Origin: JASEHD01 sp964471945
GTDB taxonomy: Bacteria; Bacteroidota; Ignavibacteria; UBA10030; SZUA-254
Assembly: GCA_964471945.1 (NCBI GenBank)
Contig: CAYYIJ010000009.1
Span: 1 to 45,600 of the forward strand
Length of the DNA: 45,600 nucleotides
Reading direction: 5' to 3'
This document shows, piece after piece, positions 8,576 to 17,614 of the stretch. The notes below the pieces were generated by a model. The model saw nothing but the letters and a program-made list of their open reading frames with translations. It had not been told where the DNA came from and did no database searches. Numbering within the stretch: position 1 is the stretch's first letter; every line of letters starts with the position of its first letter. The position numbers and the translations under genes are program-made.

Positions 8576-9524
8576 GTCTATCCTTTTCCTTTGTTGCAAT
8601 ATTATCTATAACAACGCTAACATTTCTTTTTAGCCGTTTCAATCCTGATCTTATTATCGGACTTTCTTTGAACATTTTATTGAATTTATTTATTGTCAAT
8701 TTCATGAGTTCCTCTAACTTCAATGAAGCATATTCTTCATTAAGAAAAAACGCTTTTACATCGGTCGGCTTAGCATTTTTCCAATTCCATGGACATACTT
8801 CCTGACAAATATCGCATCCGAAAATCTGATGATCGATTTTTTCAGCAAATGATTTCTCAATCTCTCCCTTATGCTCGATAGTGAAATAAGAGATACAACG
8901 GCTCGCATTAAGTACATACGGTTTAATTATTGCTCTCGTGGGACAAGCATCCATGCACTTTGTACATTCACCACAAAGATCATTAACAGGAGAATTATAA
9001 TCAAGCTCAAGATTCAATAATATCTCACCAAGAAATATCCACGAGCCATATTCTTTTGTTACAGTGATAGAATGTTTTCCCCTCCACCCAATTCCTGATT
9101 GCACAGCCCATGCCTTTTCCATGATATTGCCACTATCAACAAATACTTTACCCTTTGCAGATGGCTCAATACCTTTGATATAATCAAGTAAATTGTTCAA
9201 GCGAGTTTTCAGGACAACATGATAATCACCGCCAAGTGCATATCGTGAAACGTTCGCTACTGAATTATCTTTTCTTTCATCAATATGCTTGTAATAATTC
9301 ATCGCAACCGAGATGATTGATTTTGCATCGGGTAAAATCTTTCTTGGATCAATTCTTTTTTCAGGATTTCGTTCCAACCACGCCATGGTTCCTTGATAAC
9401 CATTCTTAAGATAATGCCGAAAGTATTTTTCGTCACTGCCCAGAGATTCAACTTTTGCAAAGCCGACTTTATGAAATCCAAGCTCTAACGCTTTTTGTTT
9501 GATATTTTTCGAGATAGTCAGCAT
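8559..9524 (-). CDS. queG: Epoxyqueuosine reductase
   Basis: A 321-aa iron-sulfur and cobalamin-dependent enzyme for the last step of queuosine synthesis in tRNA (epoxyqueuosine to queuosine). Two ferredoxin-type clusters are seen, CGECTKCMDACP and CDICQEVCPW. The family signatures GWRGKHSITVTKEYGSWIFL and NASRCISYFTIEHKG are also present. Length is close to the shorter form without the C-terminal HEAT extension. It overlaps trxB slightly and has no obvious Shine-Dalgarno. Confidence 0.94.
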   Translation of the reverse strand: MLTISKNIKQKALELGFHKVGFAKVESLGSDEKYFRHYLKNGYQGTMAWLERNPEKRIDPRKILPDAKSIISVAMNYYKHIDERKDNSVANVSRYALGGDYHVVLKTRLNNLLDYIKGIEPSAKGKVFVDSGNIMEKAWAVQSGIGWRGKHSITVTKEYGSWIFLGEILLNLELDYNSPVNDLCGECTKCMDACPTRAIIKPYVLNASRCISYFTIEHKGEIEKSFAEKIDHQIFGCDICQEVCPWNWKNAKPTDVKAFFLNEEYASLKLEELMKLTINKFNKMFKESPIIRSGLKRLKRNVSVVIDNIATKEKDRHGKSL

Positions 9525-9554
9525 GAATATGATGCTTTGAAATAAGGGAAGAAT

Positions 9555-10403
9555 TCATGCTTTTTCAAAGTTGACGGGTGAATCGAATATGTACCCTTTT
9601 TCAGTACTTTTTATCCTTCCTGCTACGGTTACTGGATCATGCTCGAAGAAAATAATCCAACCTTCGTCTACCGCAGTTCTTAAAATTTTCTTTTTATCCT
9701 CAAGCGTTATCAATGGATTCAAATCAAAACCCATTATATAAGGAAGCGGTACATGAGAAGTACAGGGCATCAAATCAGCCGCATAGAAAAGTGTTTTAAT
9801 TCCGTCAGAGATTTTTAATAATTGGAGACCGGGAGAGTGTCCGTTAGATACATGAACTGATATCTGAGGGAAGATTTCTCCTTCTCCATCCAATAAATTT
9901 AACACACCGTAATCTTTCAACGGCAGAAAGTCATTGGGAAGATAGCTAGCTTTATCACGCTCTGTCGGATTTAATGCATTTTCCCATTGAGCTCGTTGTA
10001 CATGATATTTTGCAATCGGAAATGCAGGTTTTATTACCCCGTTCTCTTCCACTGTTGACCCTCCAGCGTGGTCAAAGTGAAGATGAGAGAGGATCACATC
10101 GGTTATATCATCAGGTTTCAAGTTATATTTTTTTAAGGATGAATATAGATTAACGGATGTATCAAGATCATAAATATCGATAAATCTTTGGGTGATTTTC
10201 GTTCCGTTACCATTATCCATTAAAATAATTTTACCGTTTCCAATAATAAGCAGACAGCGTGCAGCAAGTTTTATGCGATTTCGCTCATCTGCTTGATTCG
10301 TCTTCTCCCAAAGAATTTTTGGAATAATTCCGAACATCGAGCCGCCATCCAATTTGAATGTACCTGTTTCGATTGGATAAATATCATAATTCCCAATTTT
10401 CAT
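9555..10403 (-). CDS. MBL-fold metallohydrolase
   Basis: A 282-aa metallo-beta-lactamase-fold protein. The HLHFDHAGG metal motif is at about residue 105, followed by further ligands in NGHSPGLQLL and AADLMP and a final His in FFEHDP. This layout is like the N-acyl homoserine lactonase/glyoxalase II-like group (the early YPIETGTFKLDGGSMFG and the NGHSPG loop). The substrate cannot be told from sequence; a role in quorum quenching would be speculation. It lies between a ferredoxin and queG, all leftward, with short gaps. Confidence 0.85.
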   Translation of the reverse strand: MKIGNYDIYPIETGTFKLDGGSMFGIIPKILWEKTNQADERNRIKLAARCLLIIGNGKIILMDNGNGTKITQRFIDIYDLDTSVNLYSSLKKYNLKPDDITDVILSHLHFDHAGGSTVEENGVIKPAFPIAKYHVQRAQWENALNPTERDKASYLPNDFLPLKDYGVLNLLDGEGEIFPQISVHVSNGHSPGLQLLKISDGIKTLFYAADLMPCTSHVPLPYIMGFDLNPLITLEDKKKILRTAVDEGWIIFFEHDPVTVAGRIKSTEKGYIFDSPVNFEKA

Positions 10404-10435
10404 ATATACTTATCAATTTACTCAATTTGACCACT

Positions 10436-10774
10436 CTATTTCCTGAAGCGAGAATTTTCACCACTCAATGGTGCAAACTGCTTTTCAGGATGTATAATCT
10501 TAGCACGAGCAAATAGAACTTCTTCTGTTTCCGGAATCTTTGGATCTGGCACACAACAATCGACGGGACAAACTGCTGCACATTGCTCTTGATTGAAATG
10601 ACCGACGCACTCGGTGCATTTCTCTGGTACTATGTAATAGAAATCGTTCGAGAGCGCATCGACCATTTGCCCGTTAAGCTCGTACTGAGCGCCACCAGCA
10701 TAGATCGCTGTATTGGGACATTCTGGTTCGCAAGCACCGCAGTTTATACATTCTTCAGTGATAAATGTTGCCAT
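10436..10774 (-). CDS. 2[4Fe-4S] ferredoxin (Alvin/Chlorobium type)
   Basis: A 112-aa soluble electron carrier. The first cluster motif is CINCGACEPECP near the N-terminus. The second is CTECVGHFNQEQCAAVCP, in which the second and third cysteines are separated by eight residues instead of two. That insertion plus a C-terminal extension is the hallmark of the low-potential Allochromatium/Chlorobium-type ferredoxins. The ATG has AAGGAG about 8 nt upstream. It could supply electrons to the activase at 13213 or other low-potential reactions, but this is inference. Confidence 0.92.
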   Translation of the reverse strand: MATFITEECINCGACEPECPNTAIYAGGAQYELNGQMVDALSNDFYYIVPEKCTECVGHFNQEQCAAVCPVDCCVPDPKIPETEEVLFARAKIIHPEKQFAPLSGENSRFRK

Positions 10775-10827
10775 GTTTAAATCTCCTTAATTATTTATTT
10801 TTCCAAATAATCTTTCTATGCGATTAG

Positions 10828-10842
10828 TCCGCCTGAGGCGGA
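10828..10842. repeat. Short palindrome TCCGCC-TGA-GGCGGA
   Basis: A perfect 6-bp stem with a 3-nt loop in the 121-nt gap between the ferredoxin and the thioredoxin-like gene. Nearly the same 15-mer, with one mismatch, occurs at 18683-18697 inside a coding region. No T-run follows on either strand. Confidence 0.5.
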
Positions 10843-10895
10843 AGTGATTTTATTGAGATATAGTATAAGGAAAAGTTATATAATATTCAAACCGT

Positions 10896-11915
10896 TTAAC
10901 ATTTGGCAACCGAATCAGGGATGACGCTTGAAACGAAGACAATCGAATAAATGGCAAATCCATTAGATCGTGTACTCATCTTGAGTTTATGTTCTCCAAA
11001 TTCTTTATTATTCACAATATTATACAGACGAGCATCATCAACAATAAAGTAGCTTCTCCCCTCTTCATCGTACAATATATCTGTCCCTTTTGCATTTCGC
11101 GGGAGATGCTTATCATCTTGTTGTACAAATACTTGAAAACCTTTTTCACCTACTGATCTGATGATTGCATATACAGAGTTAGCTCGATAAATAAATACAA
11201 GATAACCACCATTTGGATTCTCGGTTTCTAATCGTAGATAATTTCTTTCGTTGAACCAATCACCATCTAAATATAACCTCCCATCAACATATAGATGTGG
11301 ATCATCGTAATGAACTGTTGATTCAGGAGCGTATCCCTCAACATTACCGATTGTTCCCCGTTGCCAGCCGGTAAGAATTTCAGGAGTCTCACGATAGCAG
11401 ATTGCTCCTGGGCGATCTGACTCTCTAACAGCATCCATTACGAATGGAAGCTCATCATGGTAACCACTATCCCTTACTAACCACTGAATTGCATTTTCAA
11501 AATTCTGATATTGCCCCTCCCCCGCCTGAATAAACCGAATGAAACCATATTTATCAATTAGAAATTTTGTTGGCCACGAATTGCAACGAAATGCATTCCA
11601 AACAAAATAATCGTTATCCATCACAACCGGATAATTAATGTTATGTTTGTTGATCTCTCTAAGAACGTTAACTGGATCTCTTGCGAATGGGAATTGTGGT
11701 GTGTGTATTCCGATTGTAATTAACCCTTTTTCATTATACCGTTTATTCCATTCTCTCAGATACGGAAAAATCCTCAAACACTTTAAACATGAATAATCCC
11801 AGAAGTTGATGAGAATTACATAACCACGCAAAGCATTTAAAGGTACTGGATCAGAATTAAACCAATAATTACCGTATATTTCCGGTACGCGAAACTGTTG
11901 TGATAATAATTCCAT
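10896..11915 (-). CDS. Thioredoxin-like (TlpA/DipZ-type) protein with C-terminal beta domain
   Basis: A 339-aa protein. Residues about 1-150 form a redoxin domain: LRGYVILINFWDYSCLKC carries a CLKC active site, with the cis-Pro region at NSWPTKFLIDKYG. Residues about 185-330 form the beta-rich domain that follows the thioredoxin fold in DipZ-like proteins (HVDDPHLYVDGRLYLDGDW-like segment, PF17991 type). There is no signal peptide, so it is presumably cytoplasmic, unlike classical TlpA. It starts 3 nt after rsmI ends, with GGTGA before the ATG, so it is probably in the dut-rsmI operon. Confidence 0.82.
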   Translation of the reverse strand: MELLSQQFRVPEIYGNYWFNSDPVPLNALRGYVILINFWDYSCLKCLRIFPYLREWNKRYNEKGLITIGIHTPQFPFARDPVNVLREINKHNINYPVVMDNDYFVWNAFRCNSWPTKFLIDKYGFIRFIQAGEGQYQNFENAIQWLVRDSGYHDELPFVMDAVRESDRPGAICYRETPEILTGWQRGTIGNVEGYAPESTVHYDDPHLYVDGRLYLDGDWFNERNYLRLETENPNGGYLVFIYRANSVYAIIRSVGEKGFQVFVQQDDKHLPRNAKGTDILYDEEGRSYFIVDDARLYNIVNNKEFGEHKLKMSTRSNGFAIYSIVFVSSVIPDSVAKC

Positions 11916-11918
11916 AAA

Positions 11919-12626
11919 TCACCATTTTTTTCTTTTCTCTTTTATCTTTTTGTTTCCCGCCAAGATTACAACAAATTCACCTTTAATTTTATTTTTCCCG
12001 AACCGAGCACACAACTCCCGTGTAGTCCCTCGAAATATCTGCTCATCCGGCATTGTGAGATTGAATGCAATAACTAAACGACGATCATTCCCAAATATCT
12101 CTACGAAATCTGTAAGCAGCGGATGCAATCTGTATGGAGTTTCCATGAACGCTATCGTTCGATATTCATCCATTAGCGATTTTAATTCTTTTAATCGTTC
12201 ATTATGCTTTGGTGATAGGAAACCATAAAAAAGAAAATCATGAATCGGAAAACCTGAAAGAACTAATGCTGGGACTAATGAAGATGCTCCGGGAATTGGA
12301 ACAATATTAATATTTTGTTCGATTGTTTTTTTGATTAGAAATTGACCGGGATCTGAAAATACTGGTGTACCCGCATCCGAAATTAATGCGACATGTTTAC
12401 CTTCTTTGAGGTAAATAATGATTTGATTGCTTATCTCTTTTTCATTATGCTCATTCAGTAGCTCAACAGATTTTTCCGGAACATTATATCGAGAGAGCAA
12501 TCTTTCACCTTCTCTGCGTTCTTCATAAACAATTACATCAGATTCTTTTAAGACCCTTAGCGCTCGAAAAGTAATATCATCATAATTTCCGATGGGGGTT
12601 GCAACAAGATATAGCGTTCCAGTCAT
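11919..12626 (-). CDS. rsmI: 16S rRNA (cytidine-1402-2'-O)-methyltransferase
   Basis: A 235-aa SAM-dependent tetrapyrrole-methylase-fold enzyme that modifies C1402 in the ribosomal decoding centre. Motifs: GTLYLVATPIGNYDDITFRA at the N-terminus, ISDAGTPVFSDPG, PGASSLVPALVLSGFP and FMETPYRL. It lacks the short C-terminal domain of the E. coli protein but has the whole catalytic core. It is packed 2 nt after dut and 3 nt before the thioredoxin-like gene. Confidence 0.95.
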   Translation of the reverse strand: MTGTLYLVATPIGNYDDITFRALRVLKESDVIVYEERREGERLLSRYNVPEKSVELLNEHNEKEISNQIIIYLKEGKHVALISDAGTPVFSDPGQFLIKKTIEQNINIVPIPGASSLVPALVLSGFPIHDFLFYGFLSPKHNERLKELKSLMDEYRTIAFMETPYRLHPLLTDFVEIFGNDRRLVIAFNLTMPDEQIFRGTTRELCARFGKNKIKGEFVVILAGNKKIKEKRKKW

Positions 12627-12628
12627 TT

Positions 12629-13084
12629 CTACTTCCCAGTATGTCCAAATCCACCACCGCCTCGCTTGGTTTGTTCAAGAGATACAACTTCTTCCCAATC
12701 TGCCTGCACAACCGGGGCGATTACAAGCTGAGCGATTCGATCCCCTCTTCTAATAACAAAATCTTCACTCCCAAAATTAGTGAGGATGATTTTTACCTCA
12801 CCCCTATAATCTGAATCGATCGTTCCCGGAGTATTAAGAACAGTTATACTATTCTTTATTGCAAGTCCGCTCCGAGGCCGAATCTGTGCCTCGTATCCAT
12901 GGGGTACTTCGATGTAGAAACCTGTGGGTACTAAGACAGTTTTACCTTTCGTAACTACTAAATCTTCAGCCACAGCGGCACGTAGGTCCATCCCCGATGA
13001 CCCTGAGGTGGAATAAGCCGGTAGGGGAATATCTGTAACATTTGGATAAACACGTGCAATTCGAATTTTATGTTTCTGTTGCAT
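12629..13084 (-). CDS. dut: dUTP diphosphatase
   Basis: A 151-aa homotrimeric dUTPase that makes dUMP for thymidylate synthesis and keeps uracil out of DNA. All five family motifs are readable: SGSSGMDLRA (1), RPRSGLA (2), GTIDSDYRGE (3), RGDRIAQLVI (4) and the glycine-rich KRGGGGFGHTG tail (5). It is the first gene of a leftward group and diverges from the activase gene at 13213, so the 128-nt gap 13085-13212 must hold both promoters. Confidence 0.97.
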   Translation of the reverse strand: MQQKHKIRIARVYPNVTDIPLPAYSTSGSSGMDLRAAVAEDLVVTKGKTVLVPTGFYIEVPHGYEAQIRPRSGLAIKNSITVLNTPGTIDSDYRGEVKIILTNFGSEDFVIRRGDRIAQLVIAPVVQADWEEVVSLEQTKRGGGGFGHTGK

Positions 13085-13212
13085 TTGATTAATGAATTAA
13101 TGTAATAAATGTAGCTTAAATATACTGATTTATTTTTATCTTGCATATTCGTTCTTTCATCTAATCCCGAATTCTCGTATATTTAACCTATAACTTAATT
13201 TATTATGAATAA

Positions 13213-16200
13213 ATGAAATCCTGGTTAGGAATAGATATCGGTTCGATAAGTATTAAGGTTGCATGTTTTGTTGATGGCTTCGATGGAAATTTGGATAAAG
13301 TGCAAAGATCAGAAAACTTTTCAATTATGAGTAACAGAGGTAGTATATTCATCCTCTCAAAATATCGTAGAATTCAAGGCAACCTTTTAAACGTTACAAA
13401 TGAAATTCTAAGACAACTCTGGAGTATTATTCCGGCAGATACGATTGATGGAATATGTATTACCGGAACTGGTGGTAAAATCATATCACAAGCTCTATCA
13501 GTCCCTTTTGAAAATGAATTTAAAGCTATCGCTAAAGGAATTGGTTCTTTATATCCTGATGTTCAAACCATTTTCGAAATGGGTGGACTTACATCCAAAT
13601 TTATAAAGCTTGAGCGGGATACCTTATCAGATGAGATTGGCATTTCGGATTACGAAATTAACGGCGACTGTGCGGCTGGTACAGGATCTTTCATCGACCA
13701 GCAGGCAACACGTCTAAAAATATCAGTTGAAGATATTGGTACAATCGTTGGGTCAGTTACAAGTTCAGCTTTGATTGCTGGACGGTGTTCAGTATTCGCT
13801 AAATCGGACATGATTCATGCTCAACAAAAAGGTGCTGGTGTAGGTGAAATACTTAAAGGATTGTGCGAAGCTGTAGCGCGTAATTATAAAGGCACGATAC
13901 TCAAAGGAAGAAAACCACAGACAAAAGTTGCTTTCATTGGTGGATTGGCTAAAAACTATGCTGTTATCCAATCAATAAAAAACCTTTTCAAATTTAGCGA
14001 AGAAGAACTTGTTGTACCTGACGAAACAGCGTGTCATATCGGTGCTATTGGCGCTGCACTGATCGCCTCCCAAAAACCTAAAATAGAAAATTTAAAATTC
14101 TTGTTAGACAATACTGAAATCTATAAAATATTTACAGATTATCCTACACTCAACCCACTCTCGCTTCACAACGTCAATCTTCTTAGAGATAAAACTGTCC
14201 CTTTCGAGTTTCCAAAAAACGATACAATAGTTGATGCTTATCTTGGTGTGGACATAGGATCGGTCAGCACAAATTTTACAATAATAGATGAGTTTGGCAA
14301 TCTTATTAGTGATATTTATTTGAGAACCGAAGGACGACCGATCGAAGTTGTAGCAAGAGGATTGAAAGAAATTGAAGAAAAATACGGGACTAAAATTAAA
14401 ATTACTGGTGTTGGCACAACAGGAAGCGGACGGGAACTAATCGGCGAGTTGATTGGTGCTGATTGCATCAATGATGAAATTACAGCGCACAAAACAGGGG
14501 CGGTTCATATCAGCAAACGATTTAATACTGGTGCGGTAGATACGATATTTGAAATCGGCGGTCAGGATTCAAAATTTATTTCCATAGAAAACGATATCGT
14601 AGTAGATTTTGCAATGAACGAAGCCTGCGCCGCTGGAACAGGATCTTTCCTAGAAGAACAAGCCGAGCGTCTAAGCGTAAAAATTGAAAACGAATTTGCA
14701 CAAATTGCATTTTCTTCTCAAAAACCTATTCAACTCGGTGAACGATGTACAGTATTCATTGAACGAGATATAAATGCTCTACTATCACGTGGCGCTGAAA
14801 TAAAAGATATAATCGCCGGTTTAGCTTATTCAATCGCCATTAATTACCTCAACCGTGTCGTCAAAGGCAAACCTATTGGAAACTGTATTTACTTCCAGGG
14901 AGGAACCGCCTACAACGATGCCGTAGCAGCAGCTTTCTCAATGATACTGAATAAACCTGTTATTGTCCCGCCGCATAACGGCGTCATCGGTGCAGTAGGT
15001 ATGGCACTTCTTGCCCGCGATGAAATAAAAAAGAAATCAAAGAATACAAATTTCAGGGGGTACAACCTATCACGAGTCGAGTATGCGATAAAAGAATTTA
15101 CTTGTAGAGCTTGCACCAATTATTGCGATATGCAAGAGTTCGTTGTAGAGGGGACCAAAACATACTGGGGCGATAAATGCTCAGATATGTTCCGAAAATG
15201 TGTTAAAACAGAACGAACACCTGTTATCCCCGACTTGATAGAATTTAGAGAGAAACTTTTCAGTCCAAACATCACCCGTAGCGTAAAATCGAGGGGAAAA
15301 ATCGGAATTCCTCGCTCATTACATTTCATTGAGATGCTGCCATTCTGGAATAATTTATTTTCCAACATGGGGTATGAGATAGTGTTGACTTCTGAAACAA
15401 ATCGCACCATCAGCCAAGCCGGAATCGAGCTTTCGATTGCTGAACCCTGCCATCCTATTCGTGTTGGTCATGGACATGTAAAAGCGATTTTCGAAAAAGA
15501 AATAGACTATATACTAATTCCAAACGTAATCGACATGGAGAGTAATATTTGTGGCTCGGGTTCAATCGTTTGTCCATGGGTTACTACATTTCCCTTCGTT
15601 GTACGGAACGTTCCGCTTTTTGAGAATATTAATGGAAAATTTATTACCCCAACTGTCCATTTTTTAAAAGGGAAGGATTATGTTCGTAATGAAATATGGC
15701 AGGAAATCAAAAGACTTAATATCCCCAAACGAATTTACAATTCTGCAATTGATGATGCCTATGATGCACAACGAGAATTCAATAATCAACTTAAACAAAA
15801 AGGCAGCGAATCGCTCGAATTATTGAAAAAGACAAACGAGCCAGGGATAATTTTACTTGGGCGACCATATAACATTTACGACAGAGGTGTCAATTTAAAC
15901 ATTCCATCCCGACTCAGAACAGTATATGGTATAAATGTTATTCCGGTAGATTTCCTTCCATTAGACGGGATGGATATTACTGATATTACATGGAACATGT
16001 TCTGGAACTATGGAAAGAAAATAATTGCAGCTTCAAAATTTGTTAAAGATAAACACAATCTGCACTTGATATATATAACGAATTTCAAATGCGGACCGGA
16101 TTCATATATCAAACATTATATACACTCCGCATCAGGGAAACCATATCTCACATTGCAATTCGATGGACACTCAAATGATGCAGGTTTCATAACCCGTTGC

Positions 16201-16233
16201 GAAGCATATTTGAAAAGTATGGAAATCATTTAG
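13213..16233 (+). CDS. BcrA/BadF-type double ASKHA activase with DUF2229
   Basis: A 1006-aa protein of the 2-hydroxyacyl-CoA dehydratase activator/benzoyl-CoA reductase ATPase family. Two consecutive ASKHA ATPase modules are seen, at about residues 1-290 and 350-640. Each has a phosphate loop (GIDIGSISIK; GVDIGSVSTNF), a CAAGTGSF motif and a second cluster cysteine (GRCSVFAKSD; GERCTVFIERD), the residues that hold the [4Fe-4S] cluster in HgdC-like activators. A DUF2229-like part follows from about 645 (CRACTNYC, WGDKC). In relatives, ATP hydrolysis drives a very low-potential electron into a dehydratase or reductase. The substrate is unknown. It ends in the linker just before the HgdB-like part encoded by the next frame. 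Confidence 0.9.
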   Translation: MKSWLGIDIGSISIKVACFVDGFDGNLDKVQRSENFSIMSNRGSIFILSKYRRIQGNLLNVTNEILRQLWSIIPADTIDGICITGTGGKIISQALSVPFENEFKAIAKGIGSLYPDVQTIFEMGGLTSKFIKLERDTLSDEIGISDYEINGDCAAGTGSFIDQQATRLKISVEDIGTIVGSVTSSALIAGRCSVFAKSDMIHAQQKGAGVGEILKGLCEAVARNYKGTILKGRKPQTKVAFIGGLAKNYAVIQSIKNLFKFSEEELVVPDETACHIGAIGAALIASQKPKIENLKFLLDNTEIYKIFTDYPTLNPLSLHNVNLLRDKTVPFEFPKNDTIVDAYLGVDIGSVSTNFTIIDEFGNLISDIYLRTEGRPIEVVARGLKEIEEKYGTKIKITGVGTTGSGRELIGELIGADCINDEITAHKTGAVHISKRFNTGAVDTIFEIGGQDSKFISIENDIVVDFAMNEACAAGTGSFLEEQAERLSVKIENEFAQIAFSSQKPIQLGERCTVFIERDINALLSRGAEIKDIIAGLAYSIAINYLNRVVKGKPIGNCIYFQGGTAYNDAVAAAFSMILNKPVIVPPHNGVIGAVGMALLARDEIKKKSKNTNFRGYNLSRVEYAIKEFTCRACTNYCDMQEFVVEGTKTYWGDKCSDMFRKCVKTERTPVIPDLIEFREKLFSPNITRSVKSRGKIGIPRSLHFIEMLPFWNNLFSNMGYEIVLTSETNRTISQAGIELSIAEPCHPIRVGHGHVKAIFEKEIDYILIPNVIDMESNICGSGSIVCPWVTTFPFVVRNVPLFENINGKFITPTVHFLKGKDYVRNEIWQEIKRLNIPKRIYNSAIDDAYDAQREFNNQLKQKGSESLELLKKTNEPGIILLGRPYNIYDRGVNLNIPSRLRTVYGINVIPVDFLPLDGMDITDITWNMFWNYGKKIIAASKFVKDKHNLHLIYITNFKCGPDSYIKHYIHSASGKPYLTLQFDGHSNDAGFITRCEAYLKSMEII

Positions 16234-16235
16234 CA

Positions 16236-17498
16236 GTGAAGAACCCTGATATAAGAAACAGAAAATTATTCATCCCACGTATGCCATCCGAAGCCGCACG
16301 GGCATTCGCTGCTGCTTTTCGCTCAGTTGGAATCGATGCTTCGGAAACCCCTGAACCAAATGGGAAAACACTTGAATTTGGCGCCAAATTCACTCACGGA
16401 GATGAATGCCTCCCCCAAAAAGTAACAATGGGAGATTTTTTCAGTGTTCTAAATAACGGATTCGCCCCCAATGAGGTTGCATTTTTTATGCCTACTGCAC
16501 CTGGACCTTGCAGGTTTGGACAATATGCCCCACTTTTTGATAAAACCTTTAAAGCCCTGGGTTACAACGATGTAATGATAATATCGCCAACAAGCATGAC
16601 TGGTTATAATGAATTGGGTGAACATGGTGATGAATTTATAAGAACTGGTTGGCGAGCACTTGTTACTGCTGAACTGCTATCTAAATTATTTCATAAAACC
16701 AGACCGCTCGAATTAGAAATTGGGTCATCTGATATAATCTTTGAAAATAATTTGAATGTCATTTGCAAAATCCTCGAACAAAAAATTGATCAAGCTAAAA
16801 AAATGAAAAAGCTCGTCTCAGCATTGATTTCTGCGAGAGATGAATTCAGAAAAGTAAAAATTAATACTTCAATAGTTACTCCTTTAATTGGAATTGTGGG
16901 TGAGATATTCTGCCGGCTCAATTCATTCAGCAATCAGGAAACTGTAAAAGAGATAGAACGACAAGGTGGCATGGTGTGGATGTCGGATATTACAGAGTGG
17001 GTGCGGTACGCAATGGCTGAAAGGAAGCATCAATTGATTCAGGATGGAAAAAGATGGTCGAAGGAGATGTTTTCTTTTCTCATCAAAAACTATATCCTGA
17101 AGAAAGATGAACACGAGCTAACGGAGCCATTGAAAGAAGATTTATGTCTTTTCGAAGAACCAAAGAATTTTGAGGAAATTCTGAACCTTGCTGAGCCATA
17201 TCTCCCCTTCGGTAAAATATCAGGCGAGATGGTCGTATCCATTGGAAGAGCGAGTTACTTACAGAAGAAAGGCGTAGATGGAATCATTGACATCAGTCCA
17301 TTTACTTGCATGAATGGCATCGTATCGGAAGCAATCTATCCGCGTTTATCAAGAGAACATAATAATATTCCAACCAAGGTATTCTACTTTGATGGTGTTC
17401 CACTCGATTTAGAAAGAGACATAGGAATATTTTTAGAATTAGCACGGAGCTATCGGAAGAAGAATGTACTCCAACAGAAAACCAAAAACGCAATATGA
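16236..17498 (+). CDS. HgdB-like (2-hydroxyacyl-CoA dehydratase D-component) protein
   Basis: About 420 aa. It corresponds to the C-terminal part of the large fused activase-dehydratase proteins: IPRMPSEAARAFAAAFRSVG, then GDECLPQKVTMGDF and PGPCRFGQYAPL with cluster-type cysteines. A third part with INRACT-like sequence was not found, but CMNGIVSEAIYPRL near 17310 supplies another cysteine. The start is uncertain: GTG 16236 lies 2 nt after the upstream stop, and an in-frame TTG at 16197 would give an overlap. Relative to the activase it is in the -1 frame. Because the break falls in the expected inter-domain linker, I favour two coupled genes over a sequencing error. Confidence 0.8.
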   Translation: MKNPDIRNRKLFIPRMPSEAARAFAAAFRSVGIDASETPEPNGKTLEFGAKFTHGDECLPQKVTMGDFFSVLNNGFAPNEVAFFMPTAPGPCRFGQYAPLFDKTFKALGYNDVMIISPTSMTGYNELGEHGDEFIRTGWRALVTAELLSKLFHKTRPLELEIGSSDIIFENNLNVICKILEQKIDQAKKMKKLVSALISARDEFRKVKINTSIVTPLIGIVGEIFCRLNSFSNQETVKEIERQGGMVWMSDITEWVRYAMAERKHQLIQDGKRWSKEMFSFLIKNYILKKDEHELTEPLKEDLCLFEEPKNFEEILNLAEPYLPFGKISGEMVVSIGRASYLQKKGVDGIIDISPFTCMNGIVSEAIYPRLSREHNNIPTKVFYFDGVPLDLERDIGIFLELARSYRKKNVLQQKTKNAI

Positions 17499-17614
17499 AG
17501 ATTGCGGCTAGCGGATTTTAATGCAAGAAATGATAAATATACCCTTAATAGAGTTTATCGGACACTATATAGAGTTCCTTTCTGATGAGGACCGATGTTA
17601 CGTAAACATTTTTT

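Noticed and set aside
16197..16235. TTG 16197 as the true start of the HgdB-like gene
   Set aside because: The added residues repeat no family feature, and GTG 16236 lies at a natural coupled position just after the upstream stop; still, it cannot be fully excluded.
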